Under the pieces are notes generated by a model. It saw only the letters and a list, made by a program, of their open reading frames with translations, was not told where the DNA came from and did not search any database. Shown here one piece after another: positions 25,539-35,178 of a stretch of DNA of 64,000 bases; positions within the stretch are counted from its first letter, which is position 1; each line of letters begins with the position of its first letter. The DNA comes from JBHEBG01 sp046557915 (GTDB lineage Bacteria > Bacteroidota > Bacteroidia > Flavobacteriales > Flavobacteriaceae), in NCBI RefSeq assembly GCF_046557915.1, contig NZ_JBHEBG010000001.1, positions 1-64,000 of the forward strand, in the 5' to 3' direction. A program made the translations under genes and the position numbers.

Positions 25539-26759
25539 ATGAACAATTCTTTTCGATTTTATATTTTCATCATACTATTGTTTATTTCGTTCACAAGTTT
25601 TGCGCAGAACAGTATAACTACAGTTTCAGGACAGATTTTAGACCAGGAAACTTCCGAGCCAATTCCTTTCGCCTCAATATATATTAAAGCACTCCCGATC
25701 GGAACTACTTCCAACGAAGAGGGGTATTTTGTCTTTCATATACCTGCCGAGCGGGAAACGGATACAATCGTTATATCAGCAATTGGTTATTTGTCCATTT
25801 CGAAAAAAGGGGAAAATTTTATTCCGGATCAAAAAGTATATCTTTCTTCTAAAATCACCGACTTGGACGAGGTAATACTCATAGCCACAAAAAAGAAAGA
25901 ACTAACTGCAAAAGAAATAGTAAAAAAAGCATATGCCGAAATTCCAAACAACTATCCTTCACAACCGTATATATTAGAGGGCTACATACGAGATCTTCAA
26001 AAAGAAGATGACAAATATGTTGAATATCTGGAATGTGCCGCCAAATTTTTATACCAAGGATATAAAACTAAAAAAGAACCTCATGTAGAACTATTAGAGG
26101 TAAGAACCAGTTATTTGGCCGAAAAACATCCCTGGAACGAGAATTCGGAACGTAAAAATTCGATTATTGATTTGGTTGAGGACGAATTTATTCGATTCGA
26201 TTACGGACCGATAAAAGGGAAAAATGGCTGGAAATTTGAACTTGAGAATGTTTTACCATACAACAAAGGCCAGGTCTATAAAATAACAGCTAATCATAAA
26301 CCCTTTCAAAAAGCCACGCTATTCATAGACACAGAAACATTTGCTTTTGTAAGGATGGAGTTAACAAGGCAAGCTATAAACGACAGGTCTTGGGCCAGGA
26401 GATTTACCAATGGCGCACTGCAAGTTTATTATAATGTAATTTTTGAATATCAAGAATTTAATGGAAAAATGTACTTAAAGTATCAAAAAGAAGAAGATAC
26501 CTGGAAGATTTTTAAGGAAGCAGAATCAAAAAAATTGCTTTTAACACAATACCCTAAAAAAGAACTTTTCATCAACAAAATAATCGTCGATAATGTAGAA
26601 AAATACCCCTTTAAAAGAAATATGGATATTGGCACCAGTATCGAAAACCAAGCAAAACATTATAATGCGGAATTTTGGTCTTCGTATAATATCCCGAAAC
26701 AGACCGAAGGGGAAAGTAAAATAATTTCGGAACTAAAAAAAAGAACCGATAAGTACTAA
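25539..26759 (+). CDS. Secreted carboxypeptidase-regulatory-like domain protein
   Basis: A 406-residue exported protein with a signal peptide (about 1-22, ending TSFAQ). A CarbopepD_reg_2-type beta-sandwich (about 28-105) follows, with VSGQILDQETSEPIPFASIY and NEEGYFVFHIP. After it, DEVILIATKKKELTAKEIVKKA starts a long C-terminal domain seen in many Bacteroidetes surface proteins of unknown role. No TonB plug or barrel is present, so it is not a receptor. It probably faces the periplasm or outer membrane. Confidence 0.8.
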   Translation: MNNSFRFYIFIILLFISFTSFAQNSITTVSGQILDQETSEPIPFASIYIKALPIGTTSNEEGYFVFHIPAERETDTIVISAIGYLSISKKGENFIPDQKVYLSSKITDLDEVILIATKKKELTAKEIVKKAYAEIPNNYPSQPYILEGYIRDLQKEDDKYVEYLECAAKFLYQGYKTKKEPHVELLEVRTSYLAEKHPWNENSERKNSIIDLVEDEFIRFDYGPIKGKNGWKFELENVLPYNKGQVYKITANHKPFQKATLFIDTETFAFVRMELTRQAINDRSWARRFTNGALQVYYNVIFEYQEFNGKMYLKYQKEEDTWKIFKEAESKKLLLTQYPKKELFINKIIVDNVEKYPFKRNMDIGTSIENQAKHYNAEFWSSYNIPKQTEGESKIISELKKRTDKY

Positions 26760-27022
26760 AATCACGAATAAATGGCTCACTCCGACAGAAACAAGGAATG
26801 CGAACGCGGTATATAAACATTATGACAATGTGTAAATATCAATGATTCGTATTTTTCTGGAAAGTCGCCCTACCTCCCTGCATTTTGTTTCCCAACCGTT
26901 AGGGCAATCATAATTGCACGAAAAATAATTTCTGTTCCAATTTTCGACTACAACAAGCATAGATTTGACTACATCCACGTTTTTGCTTCTGCCGAACTTT
27001 GTAGAAACAAAAATTATTAAAA

Positions 27023-27784
27023 ATGACAAAAAGTAAAATTGCATTAGTAACAGGTGGAAGTAGGGGTTTAGGCCGAGAAATGGCCCTAAATATTTCTAAA
27101 AAAGACATTGACGTTATCATTACCTATAATTCCGATCAACAATCGGCCAATACAGTTGTTGCGGAAATTGAAAAAAGTGGGCGCAAAGCCAAAGCATTTC
27201 AACTAGACACCAGTAATACAAAGGGGTTCGAAGATTTTTTTAAGCGAACATCTGCTTATCTTACCGCTGAATATGGAAGTCCGAATTTTGATTTTCTGAT
27301 AAACAACGCCGGAACCGGACTGCATCAGCCCTTTAGCGAAACCAATGAGGACCAATTTGATGAAATGCTAAACATTCACTTCAAAGGTGTCTATTTTTTA
27401 ACACAAAAAGCATTGTTGTATATTAACAATGATAGCAGTATCATTAACATCTCTTCGGGCTTGACTAGGTTTTCCTTTCCAGGCTCATCGGCCTATGCCA
27501 GTATGAAGGGGGCCATTGAAGTTTTTACCCGATATTTGGCCAAGGAACTGGGAAGCAGAAAAATTAAGGCCAATGTAGTTGCCCCAGGTGCTATTGCAAC
27601 GGATTTTGGAGGAGGCACAAATAGGGACGACCAAGAAAAAAGACAAATTATTGCCAATATTACCGCTTTGGGAAAAGTTGGTGAGGCAGAAGATATAGGT
27701 GGGATCGTGGCTTTCCTTTGTACCGATGAAGCACGTTGGATCAACGGCCAACGCATTGAAGTTTCGGGTGGTATGTTGTTGTAA
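27023..27784 (+). CDS. Short-chain dehydrogenase/reductase (SDR)
   Basis: A 253-residue classical SDR. The cofactor motif TGGSRGLG lies at about residues 10-17, the NNAG motif in DFLINNAGTG, the catalytic Ser in INISSGLTR, and the YxxxK motif in SAYASMKGAIE. It reduces or oxidises a carbonyl/alcohol using NAD(P)(H); the substrate is unknown. The gene ends 13 nt before an AraC regulator, suggesting one transcription unit. Confidence 0.92.
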   Translation: MTKSKIALVTGGSRGLGREMALNISKKDIDVIITYNSDQQSANTVVAEIEKSGRKAKAFQLDTSNTKGFEDFFKRTSAYLTAEYGSPNFDFLINNAGTGLHQPFSETNEDQFDEMLNIHFKGVYFLTQKALLYINNDSSIINISSGLTRFSFPGSSAYASMKGAIEVFTRYLAKELGSRKIKANVVAPGAIATDFGGGTNRDDQEKRQIIANITALGKVGEAEDIGGIVAFLCTDEARWINGQRIEVSGGMLL

Positions 27785-27797
27785 ATTTAAGAGAGAA

Positions 27798-28712
27798 ATG
27801 AAAAACAATATTCGTAAGATTGAAACCCTAAGCGATTTTCATAAAATTAGAGGGCTATCCAGTCCACTACATCCTCTGGTGAGTTTGGTGGACTATGGCC
27901 TCTCAAAAATTCTTCCAGAACATATCGGCGAACAATGGCATTTTAGTTTTTACTCCATTGGGATAAAAAGAAATGTAGGAACGCTCCGATATGGACAACA
28001 AAAATATGATTTTGATGAGGGACTAATGTCCTTTATATCGCCAGGGCAACTTTTAAGCATTGAACCTAATAGCAAAGCCAACCTGAAACCCTCGGGTTGG
28101 TTACTGTTGGTCCATCCAGATTTTCTTTGGAATTCTCCGCTTGCAAAGACAATAAAACAATATGATTTTTTTGATTATTCGATAAATGAAGCGCTGTTTA
28201 TGTCGGAAAAAGAAGAGAAAGTTATTGAAGGCTTATTACAAAATATTAAGCAAGAAATTGAAAACAATATTGATAACTTCAGTCAGAATATTATCATTGC
28301 CCAAATAGAATTATTGCTCAATTATGCGCAACGATTTTACCAGCGCCAGTTCATTACCAGGAAGAAGGGCAACCATTATAAACTAAATCAGGTAGAAGAG
28401 CTACTAAACGATTATTTTAGTAGTGAAGGCCTAATAAATAAGGGCTTGCCAACGGTTAAATACGTTGCAGATTCAATGAATATGTCCTCTAGCTATTTAA
28501 GTAGTTTGCTGAAAAACTTAACAGGGCAAACAACGCAGCAGCACATCCATAACAAATTGATAGAAAAAGCCAAAGAAAAATTATCCACTACCAATTTATC
28601 CGTCAGTGAAATTGCTTATGAACTGGGGTTTGAGCATTCCCAATCTTTTAGCAAGCTTTTTAAAACAAAAACTAACTTTTCCCCTTTACAGTTTAGGGCT
28701 TCCTTTAATTAA
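27798..28712 (+). CDS. AraC-family transcriptional regulator
   Basis: A 304-residue regulator. The open frame runs back to 27699, inside the SDR gene, but the Met at 27798 (MKNNIRKIETLSDFHKI) fits the family and leaves a 13-nt gap. An N-terminal cupin-like sensor domain (about 30-165) precedes the AraC helix-turn-helix pair (about 200-300), which has YVADSMNMSSSYLSSLLKNL and VSEIAYELGFEHSQSFSKLF. It probably regulates the preceding SDR gene, itself, or the Crp/Fnr gene 19 nt downstream. Confidence 0.88.
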   Translation: MKNNIRKIETLSDFHKIRGLSSPLHPLVSLVDYGLSKILPEHIGEQWHFSFYSIGIKRNVGTLRYGQQKYDFDEGLMSFISPGQLLSIEPNSKANLKPSGWLLLVHPDFLWNSPLAKTIKQYDFFDYSINEALFMSEKEEKVIEGLLQNIKQEIENNIDNFSQNIIIAQIELLLNYAQRFYQRQFITRKKGNHYKLNQVEELLNDYFSSEGLINKGLPTVKYVADSMNMSSSYLSSLLKNLTGQTTQQHIHNKLIEKAKEKLSTTNLSVSEIAYELGFEHSQSFSKLFKTKTNFSPLQFRASFN

Positions 28713-28731
28713 AACCAACAGCACCAACGAT

Positions 28732-29355
28732 ATGAAAACTGCCTTTTTAAAAGAATGTTATCCAAATCTTGAAAAAGAATTGCTTCAAGAAATAGAAACA
28801 CATTCTTTTTTTAAATCCTATTCGCCCCAAGAATACATTGTTCAAGAAGGTCAGTACGTTAGGCATTTGCCCATTATCCGAAGTGGTTGTGTTAAGGTCT
28901 TTAGCAACGAGGATTCCATACAGTTTTTGCTATATTACATTAAATCCGGGGGATCTTGTATTTATAGTTTTGCCCATACATTTAATACCGGGCCTGCAGA
29001 ATTTTCTGCAATTGCGGAATTGGACAGTCAGTTACTGCTGCTCCCAATAGAAAAAGTATACCTTTGGATAAAAAAGTTCCCTTCCCTAAATTCCATTATT
29101 CTCGATAACTACAAAAAACACTTTGATGAATTACTGAACACCACCAAACAAATAATTTATTACAATCTAGAGGACAGGTTGATGGACTATTTAAAAACCA
29201 GTGCGCAACTTAAGAAGACGGATCTTTTGAAAATATCACATCAAAACATTGCCGACGATTTAGGCACATCTAGGGAAGTTATAACCCGATTGATGAAAAA
29301 GCTAAGTCTAAAGGAAAAAGTTAAACAAGATGGTAGAAAAATAAAAATTCTGTAA
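28732..29355 (+). CDS. Crp/Fnr-family transcriptional regulator
   Basis: A 207-residue regulator. The Met at 28732 is preferred to earlier in-frame Mets that lie inside the AraC gene. The cyclic-nucleotide-binding-type beta roll (about 25-130) includes EYIVQEGQYVRHLPIIRSG. The winged helix-turn-helix (about 160-205) contains ISHQNIADDLGTSREVITRL. It has no Fnr-type N-terminal cysteine set, so an Fe-S sensor is unlikely. The tyrosine-coordinated heme protein gene follows 66 nt downstream and is a plausible target. Confidence 0.9.
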   Translation: MKTAFLKECYPNLEKELLQEIETHSFFKSYSPQEYIVQEGQYVRHLPIIRSGCVKVFSNEDSIQFLLYYIKSGGSCIYSFAHTFNTGPAEFSAIAELDSQLLLLPIEKVYLWIKKFPSLNSIILDNYKKHFDELLNTTKQIIYYNLEDRLMDYLKTSAQLKKTDLLKISHQNIADDLGTSREVITRLMKKLSLKEKVKQDGRKIKIL

Positions 29356-29392
29356 AGTAACACATGTCACTGATAATGATTTAAGTAGGCAA

Positions 29393-29400
29393 TATTTTTG
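29393..29400 (+). promoter_or_regulatory. -7 box (TATTTTTG) before the heme-protein gene
   Basis: TATTTTTG fits TAnnTTTG and lies 21 bp before the ATG at 29422, so the leader would be short. No clear TTG element sits 19-23 nt upstream, which would be consistent with dependence on an activator such as the Crp/Fnr protein encoded just before. Confidence 0.45.
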
Positions 29401-29421
29401 TGCCTCACTTAAAAGAAAATT

Positions 29422-29661
29422 ATGTCAGATCAAACACAGTTAATTCCGGGAAATTCATTAATTACCAAGACCCCAGAGGAAGGAAGGGCCTTAGCGGTAA
29501 AGATGGCAAGATTAATTATTAAGATTACCCAACCCGATGCGGAAATACGGGAAAAGCTACGTCCAAACTATGCCAATGACGCGGCTATGTTAATTGCTAT
29601 TGGACAAACCGTGGCTGCTGAGTTTAATACAATTGCCAAAGCCAATGATTATTGGAAATAA
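29422..29661 (+). CDS. Hexameric tyrosine-coordinated heme protein (HTHP)
   Basis: A 79-residue protein matching the HTHP family: TPEEGRALAVKMARL, then ITQPDAEIREKLRPNYANDA, and the C-terminal FNTIAKANDYW. The characterised family member from a marine bacterium forms a hexameric ring in which each b-type heme is held by a tyrosine, with peroxidase and some catalase activity. The corresponding tyrosine here is probably Y50. It probably works in peroxide defence, by family analogy. It is directly downstream of a Crp/Fnr-type regulator and has its own promoter-like box. Confidence 0.85.
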   Translation: MSDQTQLIPGNSLITKTPEEGRALAVKMARLIIKITQPDAEIREKLRPNYANDAAMLIAIGQTVAAEFNTIAKANDYWK

Positions 29662-29773
29662 AGTAAAATAGCACATAATACTTCTAGGTTTCTATTGCAG
29701 AATTATTCTGTTTTATTATATTTTCGTAGAAATCATCTGATTACATACGGCAGTTAGTTGGTAATGCGAAAAA

Positions 29774-30274
29774 ATGAAAACGGAGAAGCCATTGGTTAAT
29801 TCTGAATATTTGCTGCGAAAATTTCCGGGAAAAGGAGGCTGGACCTATGCCGAAATACCAGAGATTCTTCAAAATAGAGATAACCCTTTTGGCTGGGTAA
29901 AAGTTAAAGGAACAATAGATGGATATAACCTAAAACAATATAAACTTATGCCAATGGGCAATGGAAAGTTGTTCCTTCCTGTTAAAGCCGAAATTAGAAA
30001 AAGAATTAAAAAAGAGGAAGGGGATTATGTAACTGTGATCCTATATGCCGATGAATCATTGTTAGAAATACCTTCTGAAATAATAGCATGTTTTAAAAAC
30101 GAGCCGAAAAAAACATTTGACACCTTCTTATCTTTTACCGAAGGGGAACAAAAGGCCTATTTGGACTGGATATACCAGTCCAAAACAGACGAAACAAAAG
30201 CCAACAGAATAATAGGAATGATGCACAAGCTGCAAAAGAACCTGAAATTTTACAACAAAGAAAATGTTCAATAA
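29774..30274 (+). CDS. DUF1905 / YdeI-OmpD-associated (OmdA) family protein
   Basis: A 166-residue cytosolic protein. The N-terminal DUF1905 beta domain (about 10-95) carries WVKVKGTIDGYNLKQYKL and LFLPVKAEIRKRIKKEEGD. The C-terminal OmdA/YdeI helical part (about 105-160) carries TFLSFTEGEQKAYLDWIYQS and ANRIIGMMHKL. The family is linked to bacteriocin or peptide protection in some bacteria, but the biochemical function is unknown. Confidence 0.85.
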   Translation: MKTEKPLVNSEYLLRKFPGKGGWTYAEIPEILQNRDNPFGWVKVKGTIDGYNLKQYKLMPMGNGKLFLPVKAEIRKRIKKEEGDYVTVILYADESLLEIPSEIIACFKNEPKKTFDTFLSFTEGEQKAYLDWIYQSKTDETKANRIIGMMHKLQKNLKFYNKENVQ

Positions 30275-30375
30275 AAAGTCTTTCTGTAACTGGAAGCATA
30301 AAAATTTATTTCACTCTTTTAATCTTCCACCTAATCACCAAGGTGTGATAAGGTTTGGTATTTAAACACAAAATT

Positions 30376-31032
30376 ATGACCCACATTGAGAACATAAAAA
30401 CACTCTTGAAGCAAATATTTGTTTCAAAAAAGTTATGGTCGTGCATACTTATTGCAATTGTACCAGCCATGCTATTCTATAGCCTTTCATTGATTGGATT
30501 AAGATCTTTGGGGTTTGAAACCATGGAGATACTTAGGGATCCTGCCCAACAGAGCGGAGCATCTAGTTTTCTAGGCTTTCTGTCAAACATTGGAATTTGG
30601 TTTTGGATTAGTTCTGCGGCAATTAGTTTTTTCACGATTCTTACTAGTGCCTCCGTAATAAAGAAAAACTTCAAAGAACTATTTTTCTTAACAGGCATGC
30701 TATCCTTATTACTTGCCATTGATGATTTTTTCCTTATTCACGATCGCTATGTCCACCAGAATATCTGTTATCTAACCTATGCCGTTTTCTTGGGGTGCCT
30801 TTTCATCCGCCATTTTAAAATGATAATTGCCATTGAAGGTTTTGCTTTTTTGACAGCCGGTATTTTTCTGGGATTATCCATATTTACCGATTTGGTTCAG
30901 TCAGAAGTACCACTGGGTTATGTAGATGTACAAATAATCGAAGAAGGGTTTAAGTTTATAGGAGCGGCTACCTGGCTGTATTTTATTGGTAGGGCAGCAT
31001 CATCGCCCTTCATTTTTTTACAGAAAAGATGA
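30376..31032 (+). CDS. Polytopic membrane protein of unknown function
   Basis: A 218-residue integral membrane protein. The frame opens at 30355, but the Met at 30376 (MTHIENIKTLL) gives the more usual cytoplasmic N-terminus. Six or seven hydrophobic helices are visible, beginning about residues 20-45. Acidic and histidine residues lie in the SLLLAIDDFFLIHDRYVHQN region, which could be a metal or proton site inside the membrane. I do not recognise the family with certainty. Confidence 0.7.
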   Translation: MTHIENIKTLLKQIFVSKKLWSCILIAIVPAMLFYSLSLIGLRSLGFETMEILRDPAQQSGASSFLGFLSNIGIWFWISSAAISFFTILTSASVIKKNFKELFFLTGMLSLLLAIDDFFLIHDRYVHQNICYLTYAVFLGCLFIRHFKMIIAIEGFAFLTAGIFLGLSIFTDLVQSEVPLGYVDVQIIEEGFKFIGAATWLYFIGRAASSPFIFLQKR

Positions 31033-31213
31033 TAATCAAACAAAGTGGCGGAAACAATTTAAAAAAGGCATTTACCAATTTCATTTTTAATTAATTATCG
31101 ATTCTTACCTGCCTGTAAAAATCACTTCAGATTTTCTATTCGGTTTTCTTTTGCTAAATTGTTAGCTAAACCGTGCAACTAATCATACTAAAACATTAGA
31201 GCACATTCCAAAA

Positions 31214-32770
31214 ATGAGATACCCCTTAAAAATCCACGCTTTATCTTTTTTAATGCTGTTAGGTTGCGTGTCAACAAAAAATAACCCGTTGGTCCATAAA
31301 CCGTTCAGTTATGATTATTCTTTGAATTTGACAGAGGTAAAAAACGATCAAATATCGGTAAACCTTAATGTTGAAGGTTTGGCTACAGATACAATTCAGT
31401 TTTGTTTTCCAAAAATTGTTCCTGGAATTTATGGGGCTATGAATTATGGAAATTCCGTTGAAGAAATAATTTTTAAAAACGATAGAGGAGATATCCTATT
31501 AAATAAAAAACTGGGTGAAAATTGTTGGGAGTTATACGAGGCCAAAAGCCTAAGTGAAATAACTTACAAAGTAAATGACAATTGGGAAGAATTCGATGCT
31601 ACTTTAAAAGGCTTTTACCATTCAGCTTCTTCAAGTTTTAAAGAAGATGTTTTTGTAATAAACGGCAATACTCTTTTTGGGTATTTTAGAAACTATCAGG
31701 CATTTCCCATTCAGGTAAAAGTGAAAAAAACCCAAAAGATGTCTGCTGCAACAAGTTTACCAATTAAGGAAGCCACGCATTTTAATGATGTATTCTATGC
31801 TAAGTCTTACAATCAATTGGTAGACAACCCTATACTGTACTCAATCCCGGACACCACGAGTATAAAATTACCAAATATTAATGTTAAAGTGGCTTGTTAC
31901 TCCACTACCGCCACACCTATTGCAAATGAAATAGCAGAACACATTAAACCGTTATTGACAAACCAATCAAAATATTTGGGAGACAAATTGCCTGTTTCCC
32001 AATATACCTTTATTATATATCACTCCCTTGCCAAGGATTATGAATCTTTTTTTGCTGATGGTCTCGAGCATTCAAATTCTACCCTAATCCTGCTAAACTC
32101 ACCGTTAGATATTGAAACAATAAAAAACACAGTATATGGAATTGCCAGTCACGAGTTCTTCCATATTCTTATGCCCTTAGGGATTCATTCCTATGAAATT
32201 GCCGATTATGATTTTAATGAACCCAAATTCTCCAAGCATTTGTGGTTGTATGAAGGAATGACAGAGTATTTTACCATTCACATGCCCATAAAGAACGGAC
32301 TACAATCGTTCAACGAGTTTACCAAAGTTATCGAAGGCAAACATAGTAAAATGCAAAAGTTCAACAACAAACTCGCAATTACGGATTTAAGCATAAATTC
32401 AATGGATATGCAAGACCAATATTACAATGTTTATCTAAAAGGAGCATTGATAAACCTGTGTCTAGACATTGAACTAAGGGAGTTTTCAAATGGCACATTT
32501 GGCACACAGGAATTGGTCCTTGAACTTCTTAATAAATATGGGCCAAACAAGGCCTTTGAAGATGATAAACTTTTTGAAGAAATTGAAAAAATAACTGGAC
32601 ACAGTCAGCTTAATGGATTTTTTAAAAAATACGTGGCAGGAAATGCTCAACTACCGTTAAAAGAGTATTTGTTTAAAGTAGGTTTGGCCCTAAATGGCGA
32701 CTCTATTAAAGAAGTTGAAAATTTATCCGTGGAACAAAAGAAACTTCGGAAATATTGGATAGGTCAATAA
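31214..32770 (+). CDS. M61-family metallopeptidase-like lipoprotein
   Basis: A 518-residue exported protein. The lipobox LMLLGC suggests lipidation at C18. A beta-rich N-terminal domain (about 30-210) precedes the gluzincin catalytic part: HEFFH at 313-317 supplies the two His and the catalytic Glu, and E347 in WLYEGMTEYF is the third zinc ligand, as in glycyl aminopeptidases of family M61. The C-terminal PDZ domain of longer M61 enzymes is absent; the protein ends soon after a helical region. It probably cleaves peptides in the periplasm. A Crp/Fnr regulator gene follows 36 nt downstream. Confidence 0.87.
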   Translation: MRYPLKIHALSFLMLLGCVSTKNNPLVHKPFSYDYSLNLTEVKNDQISVNLNVEGLATDTIQFCFPKIVPGIYGAMNYGNSVEEIIFKNDRGDILLNKKLGENCWELYEAKSLSEITYKVNDNWEEFDATLKGFYHSASSSFKEDVFVINGNTLFGYFRNYQAFPIQVKVKKTQKMSAATSLPIKEATHFNDVFYAKSYNQLVDNPILYSIPDTTSIKLPNINVKVACYSTTATPIANEIAEHIKPLLTNQSKYLGDKLPVSQYTFIIYHSLAKDYESFFADGLEHSNSTLILLNSPLDIETIKNTVYGIASHEFFHILMPLGIHSYEIADYDFNEPKFSKHLWLYEGMTEYFTIHMPIKNGLQSFNEFTKVIEGKHSKMQKFNNKLAITDLSINSMDMQDQYYNVYLKGALINLCLDIELREFSNGTFGTQELVLELLNKYGPNKAFEDDKLFEEIEKITGHSQLNGFFKKYVAGNAQLPLKEYLFKVGLALNGDSIKEVENLSVEQKKLRKYWIGQ

Positions 32771-32806
32771 AGATCCAAACGTACTGCCTCTTACAACCTA
32801 TGAGAG

Positions 32807-33361
32807 ATGCTAAAAAATTACTTTGAAACCCATTTACCCAACGAAAAAGCGGTATTGCTTGCAAGTATTTTTGAATCACAAAATTTTGAAGCAAAAGCAA
32901 AATTTGTTGAACAAGGTAAATATTGCAATAAAGTTGCATTTATTGAAAGTGGGTTGGCAAGGGCATATTACCTAACTGGGGCAGGGAATGAATTCACTGT
33001 TTGTTTTTCGTTTGATAATATGATGATGCTAGATCCCGTGGCCTTTTATACAGGAGAGAAAGCAAAACTTACCATTGAATTCTTGGAAAAAAGTGTTGTT
33101 CATATTACCGAAAGATCTAAGTTGGAAGATCTTTTTAATTCCGATCCTATACTCAGCTCATTGGGCAGAAAGATTACAGAGCGGTCTTATGTTATGATGC
33201 TCGAAAGAATTATGGAGAGAGACACTTTATCGGCCGAAGAACGTTATTTAAATTTATTGAAGAACAGTGAACTTTTTAAAAAAATACCATTGAAGTATTT
33301 GGCATCATACATAGGAATTACAGATTCCTCACTAAGTCGAATTAGAAAAAAGATAACCTAG
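32807..33361 (+). CDS. Crp/Fnr-family transcriptional regulator
   Basis: A 184-residue regulator with a cNMP-binding-type beta roll (about 20-115, including FVEQGKYCNKVAFIESGLAR). The C-terminal helix-turn-helix (about 145-183) contains LKYLASYIGITDSSLSRIRK. This short-form type is frequent in Flavobacteriia. The ligand is unknown. It is the second Crp/Fnr gene within 4 kb. Confidence 0.9.
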   Translation: MLKNYFETHLPNEKAVLLASIFESQNFEAKAKFVEQGKYCNKVAFIESGLARAYYLTGAGNEFTVCFSFDNMMMLDPVAFYTGEKAKLTIEFLEKSVVHITERSKLEDLFNSDPILSSLGRKITERSYVMMLERIMERDTLSAEERYLNLLKNSELFKKIPLKYLASYIGITDSSLSRIRKKIT

Positions 33362-33439
33362 CAGTATTTCTTGGCATAGGTCAAGTAGTTTAACCGCATT
33401 CTTTCCGAGTTTCGAAGATGTAATCTCAAACAAAGAACA

Positions 33440-34054
33440 ATGAGGAAAGAAAAAATAATTGCAGCCCTGGTTATTGGATGTATCCTGTCTTACGTTCTAT
33501 CGGTATTAGTTTTAGCCCATATAAAGCCAGAATATAATCATTTTACCGATTTGGTCAGTGAACTCGGCAGATCGGGAGAACCTTTTAATTATGTGCTGAA
33601 CATGGTTTTAATTTTAAGCGGCATTGGTTTAATGTTAATGGCATGGTCTATCTCTAAGTTAATCTCTACGTCCAAAACATCAAAATACGCAACCATCTCC
33701 ATGGGGTTATTTGGTGTTTCCGTTCTTTGTGGTGGAATTTTTACATGCGATTCCAGTTGTCTGGCCCCTACCTCATATAGCGGGTTTCTGCATGCTATAA
33801 CGGGTATGCCAGCAGTGATAACGGCACCAACCGCATTTATTTTATTTGGCAGAACTTTTAGATCATCTCCTCACTTTGTATCCATATCAGCAATAGTTTT
33901 TTGGCTAGGTATAGCCTCCATATTTGCAATGGTTGCCAGTGCGGTGATATTCCCATATATAAATCTAATGGGGCTTGGACAACGAATTGCCGCTATTTTT
34001 CAGCTTACCGTGCCCTTTATTATTGCCTACAAATTATTTAGCTATCCTATTTAG
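33440..34054 (+). CDS. DUF998 family membrane protein
   Basis: A 204-residue protein with about six transmembrane helices. The pattern KPEYNHFTDLVSELGRSGEP after the first helix is diagnostic of DUF998, as is the later GGIFTCDSSCLAP segment. The function of the family is unknown. It lies 78 nt after the Crp/Fnr gene in the same direction. Confidence 0.87.
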   Translation: MRKEKIIAALVIGCILSYVLSVLVLAHIKPEYNHFTDLVSELGRSGEPFNYVLNMVLILSGIGLMLMAWSISKLISTSKTSKYATISMGLFGVSVLCGGIFTCDSSCLAPTSYSGFLHAITGMPAVITAPTAFILFGRTFRSSPHFVSISAIVFWLGIASIFAMVASAVIFPYINLMGLGQRIAAIFQLTVPFIIAYKLFSYPI

Positions 34055-34177
34055 ATCAAAGGATGTATATTTAGATAGTACTTAAATTTAAACGCTAAAT
34101 TTGATACTTATCAAAAAAAGACTTAAACATATTGAACCGCGGTTTGTTCTAAAACTGTCTAATACAACTAAATAAAA

Positions 34178-34672
34178 ATGAAAAATAATATACTCTTATT
34201 AATACTCTGGATACCCTTGGTTACCTGTGCCCAAAACACTGACCTTTCTATATTTGATAATCTTGTTACAAAAACCTGGAAAGCTGAAGGAAATTGGGGA
34301 GATGGAAGTAAATTTAAACAAGAAATAGTGTTTACATACGCTTTGGATAGCACTATAATACTAGTTAACTCTAAGGGGTTTATTAATAAAGAACAAACCA
34401 AATTAGGTGTAAGAAATCACGGAGTACGACAATTTGACAAAAAATCTGACCAAATAAAATTTTGGGAGTTTGATGTCTTCGGTGGACTAACGGAAGGGAC
34501 CGTGTTTTCTGAAGGAAAGAATATCCTATATAAATACAGTTATGGAGATTCGACGGTTACGGATATGTGGGAGTATGTAGACGACTCAACTTATAATTTT
34601 AAGGTGGGGAACTACGAAGATGGGAACTGGAAACAGATATATCTTAATACACAATTTAAAGCAGTAGAATAA
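34178..34672 (+). CDS. Secreted lipocalin-like hypothetical protein
   Basis: A 164-residue exported protein. The signal peptide covers about residues 1-19 (ILWIPLVTCAQ); C17 before AQ is not a clear lipobox. The mature part is beta-rich with a W-x-AEG-N-W start and repeated aromatic/Gly strands (WEFDVFGGLTEGTVF), resembling small lipocalin-like or DUF6265-like domains. Its ligand is unknown. The DUF1801 gene begins 13 nt downstream. Confidence 0.65.
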   Translation: MKNNILLLILWIPLVTCAQNTDLSIFDNLVTKTWKAEGNWGDGSKFKQEIVFTYALDSTIILVNSKGFINKEQTKLGVRNHGVRQFDKKSDQIKFWEFDVFGGLTEGTVFSEGKNILYKYSYGDSTVTDMWEYVDDSTYNFKVGNYEDGNWKQIYLNTQFKAVE

Positions 34673-34685
34673 AAGTGCTTCATCA

Positions 34686-35114
34686 ATGAATAACCTAGAA
34701 GTAATAACTAACCCGGCCGTTGAAAAGGTTTTTGACAATTACCCCGAAACGGTTAGGGACAGAATATTACAACTTAGAAGTCTAATCTTGGAAACGGCTA
34801 AAGAAATAGCCGAAATAGTTAGCATAGAGGAAACATTAAAATGGGGAGAACCTAGTTATTTGGCTAAAAAAGGAAGTACCATACGTATTGATTGGAAAAA
34901 GAATAAACCAGACCAGTATGCTATGTATTTTAAGTGTACGAGCAAGTTGGTGCCTACTTTTAAAGCCATTTATAATGACAAATTTAAATTTGAGGGAAAT
35001 AGGGCGATAGTTTTTAAACTAGATGACAGCATTCCGGAAACTGAACTAAAAAAATGTATTGCAACCGGTTTAACCTATCACAACGTAAAACAGCTGCCGC
35101 TGTTGGGTTTATGA
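34686..35114 (+). CDS. DUF1801 domain protein
   Basis: A 142-residue cytosolic protein of the YdhG/DUF1801 type. It carries VFDNYPETVRDRILQLRSLI, the strongly conserved ETLKWGEPSYL motif, and a C-terminal basic/hydrophobic segment. Structures in the family show a small alpha/beta fold, and the function is unknown. It probably shares a transcript with the lipocalin-like gene. Confidence 0.85.
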   Translation: MNNLEVITNPAVEKVFDNYPETVRDRILQLRSLILETAKEIAEIVSIEETLKWGEPSYLAKKGSTIRIDWKKNKPDQYAMYFKCTSKLVPTFKAIYNDKFKFEGNRAIVFKLDDSIPETELKKCIATGLTYHNVKQLPLLGL

Positions 35115-35178
35115 AACCTAAAAGCGATCAGGAAAGAATCATTGGAAGAAAACCGCTTTCGATACCATAAGTTATCTC

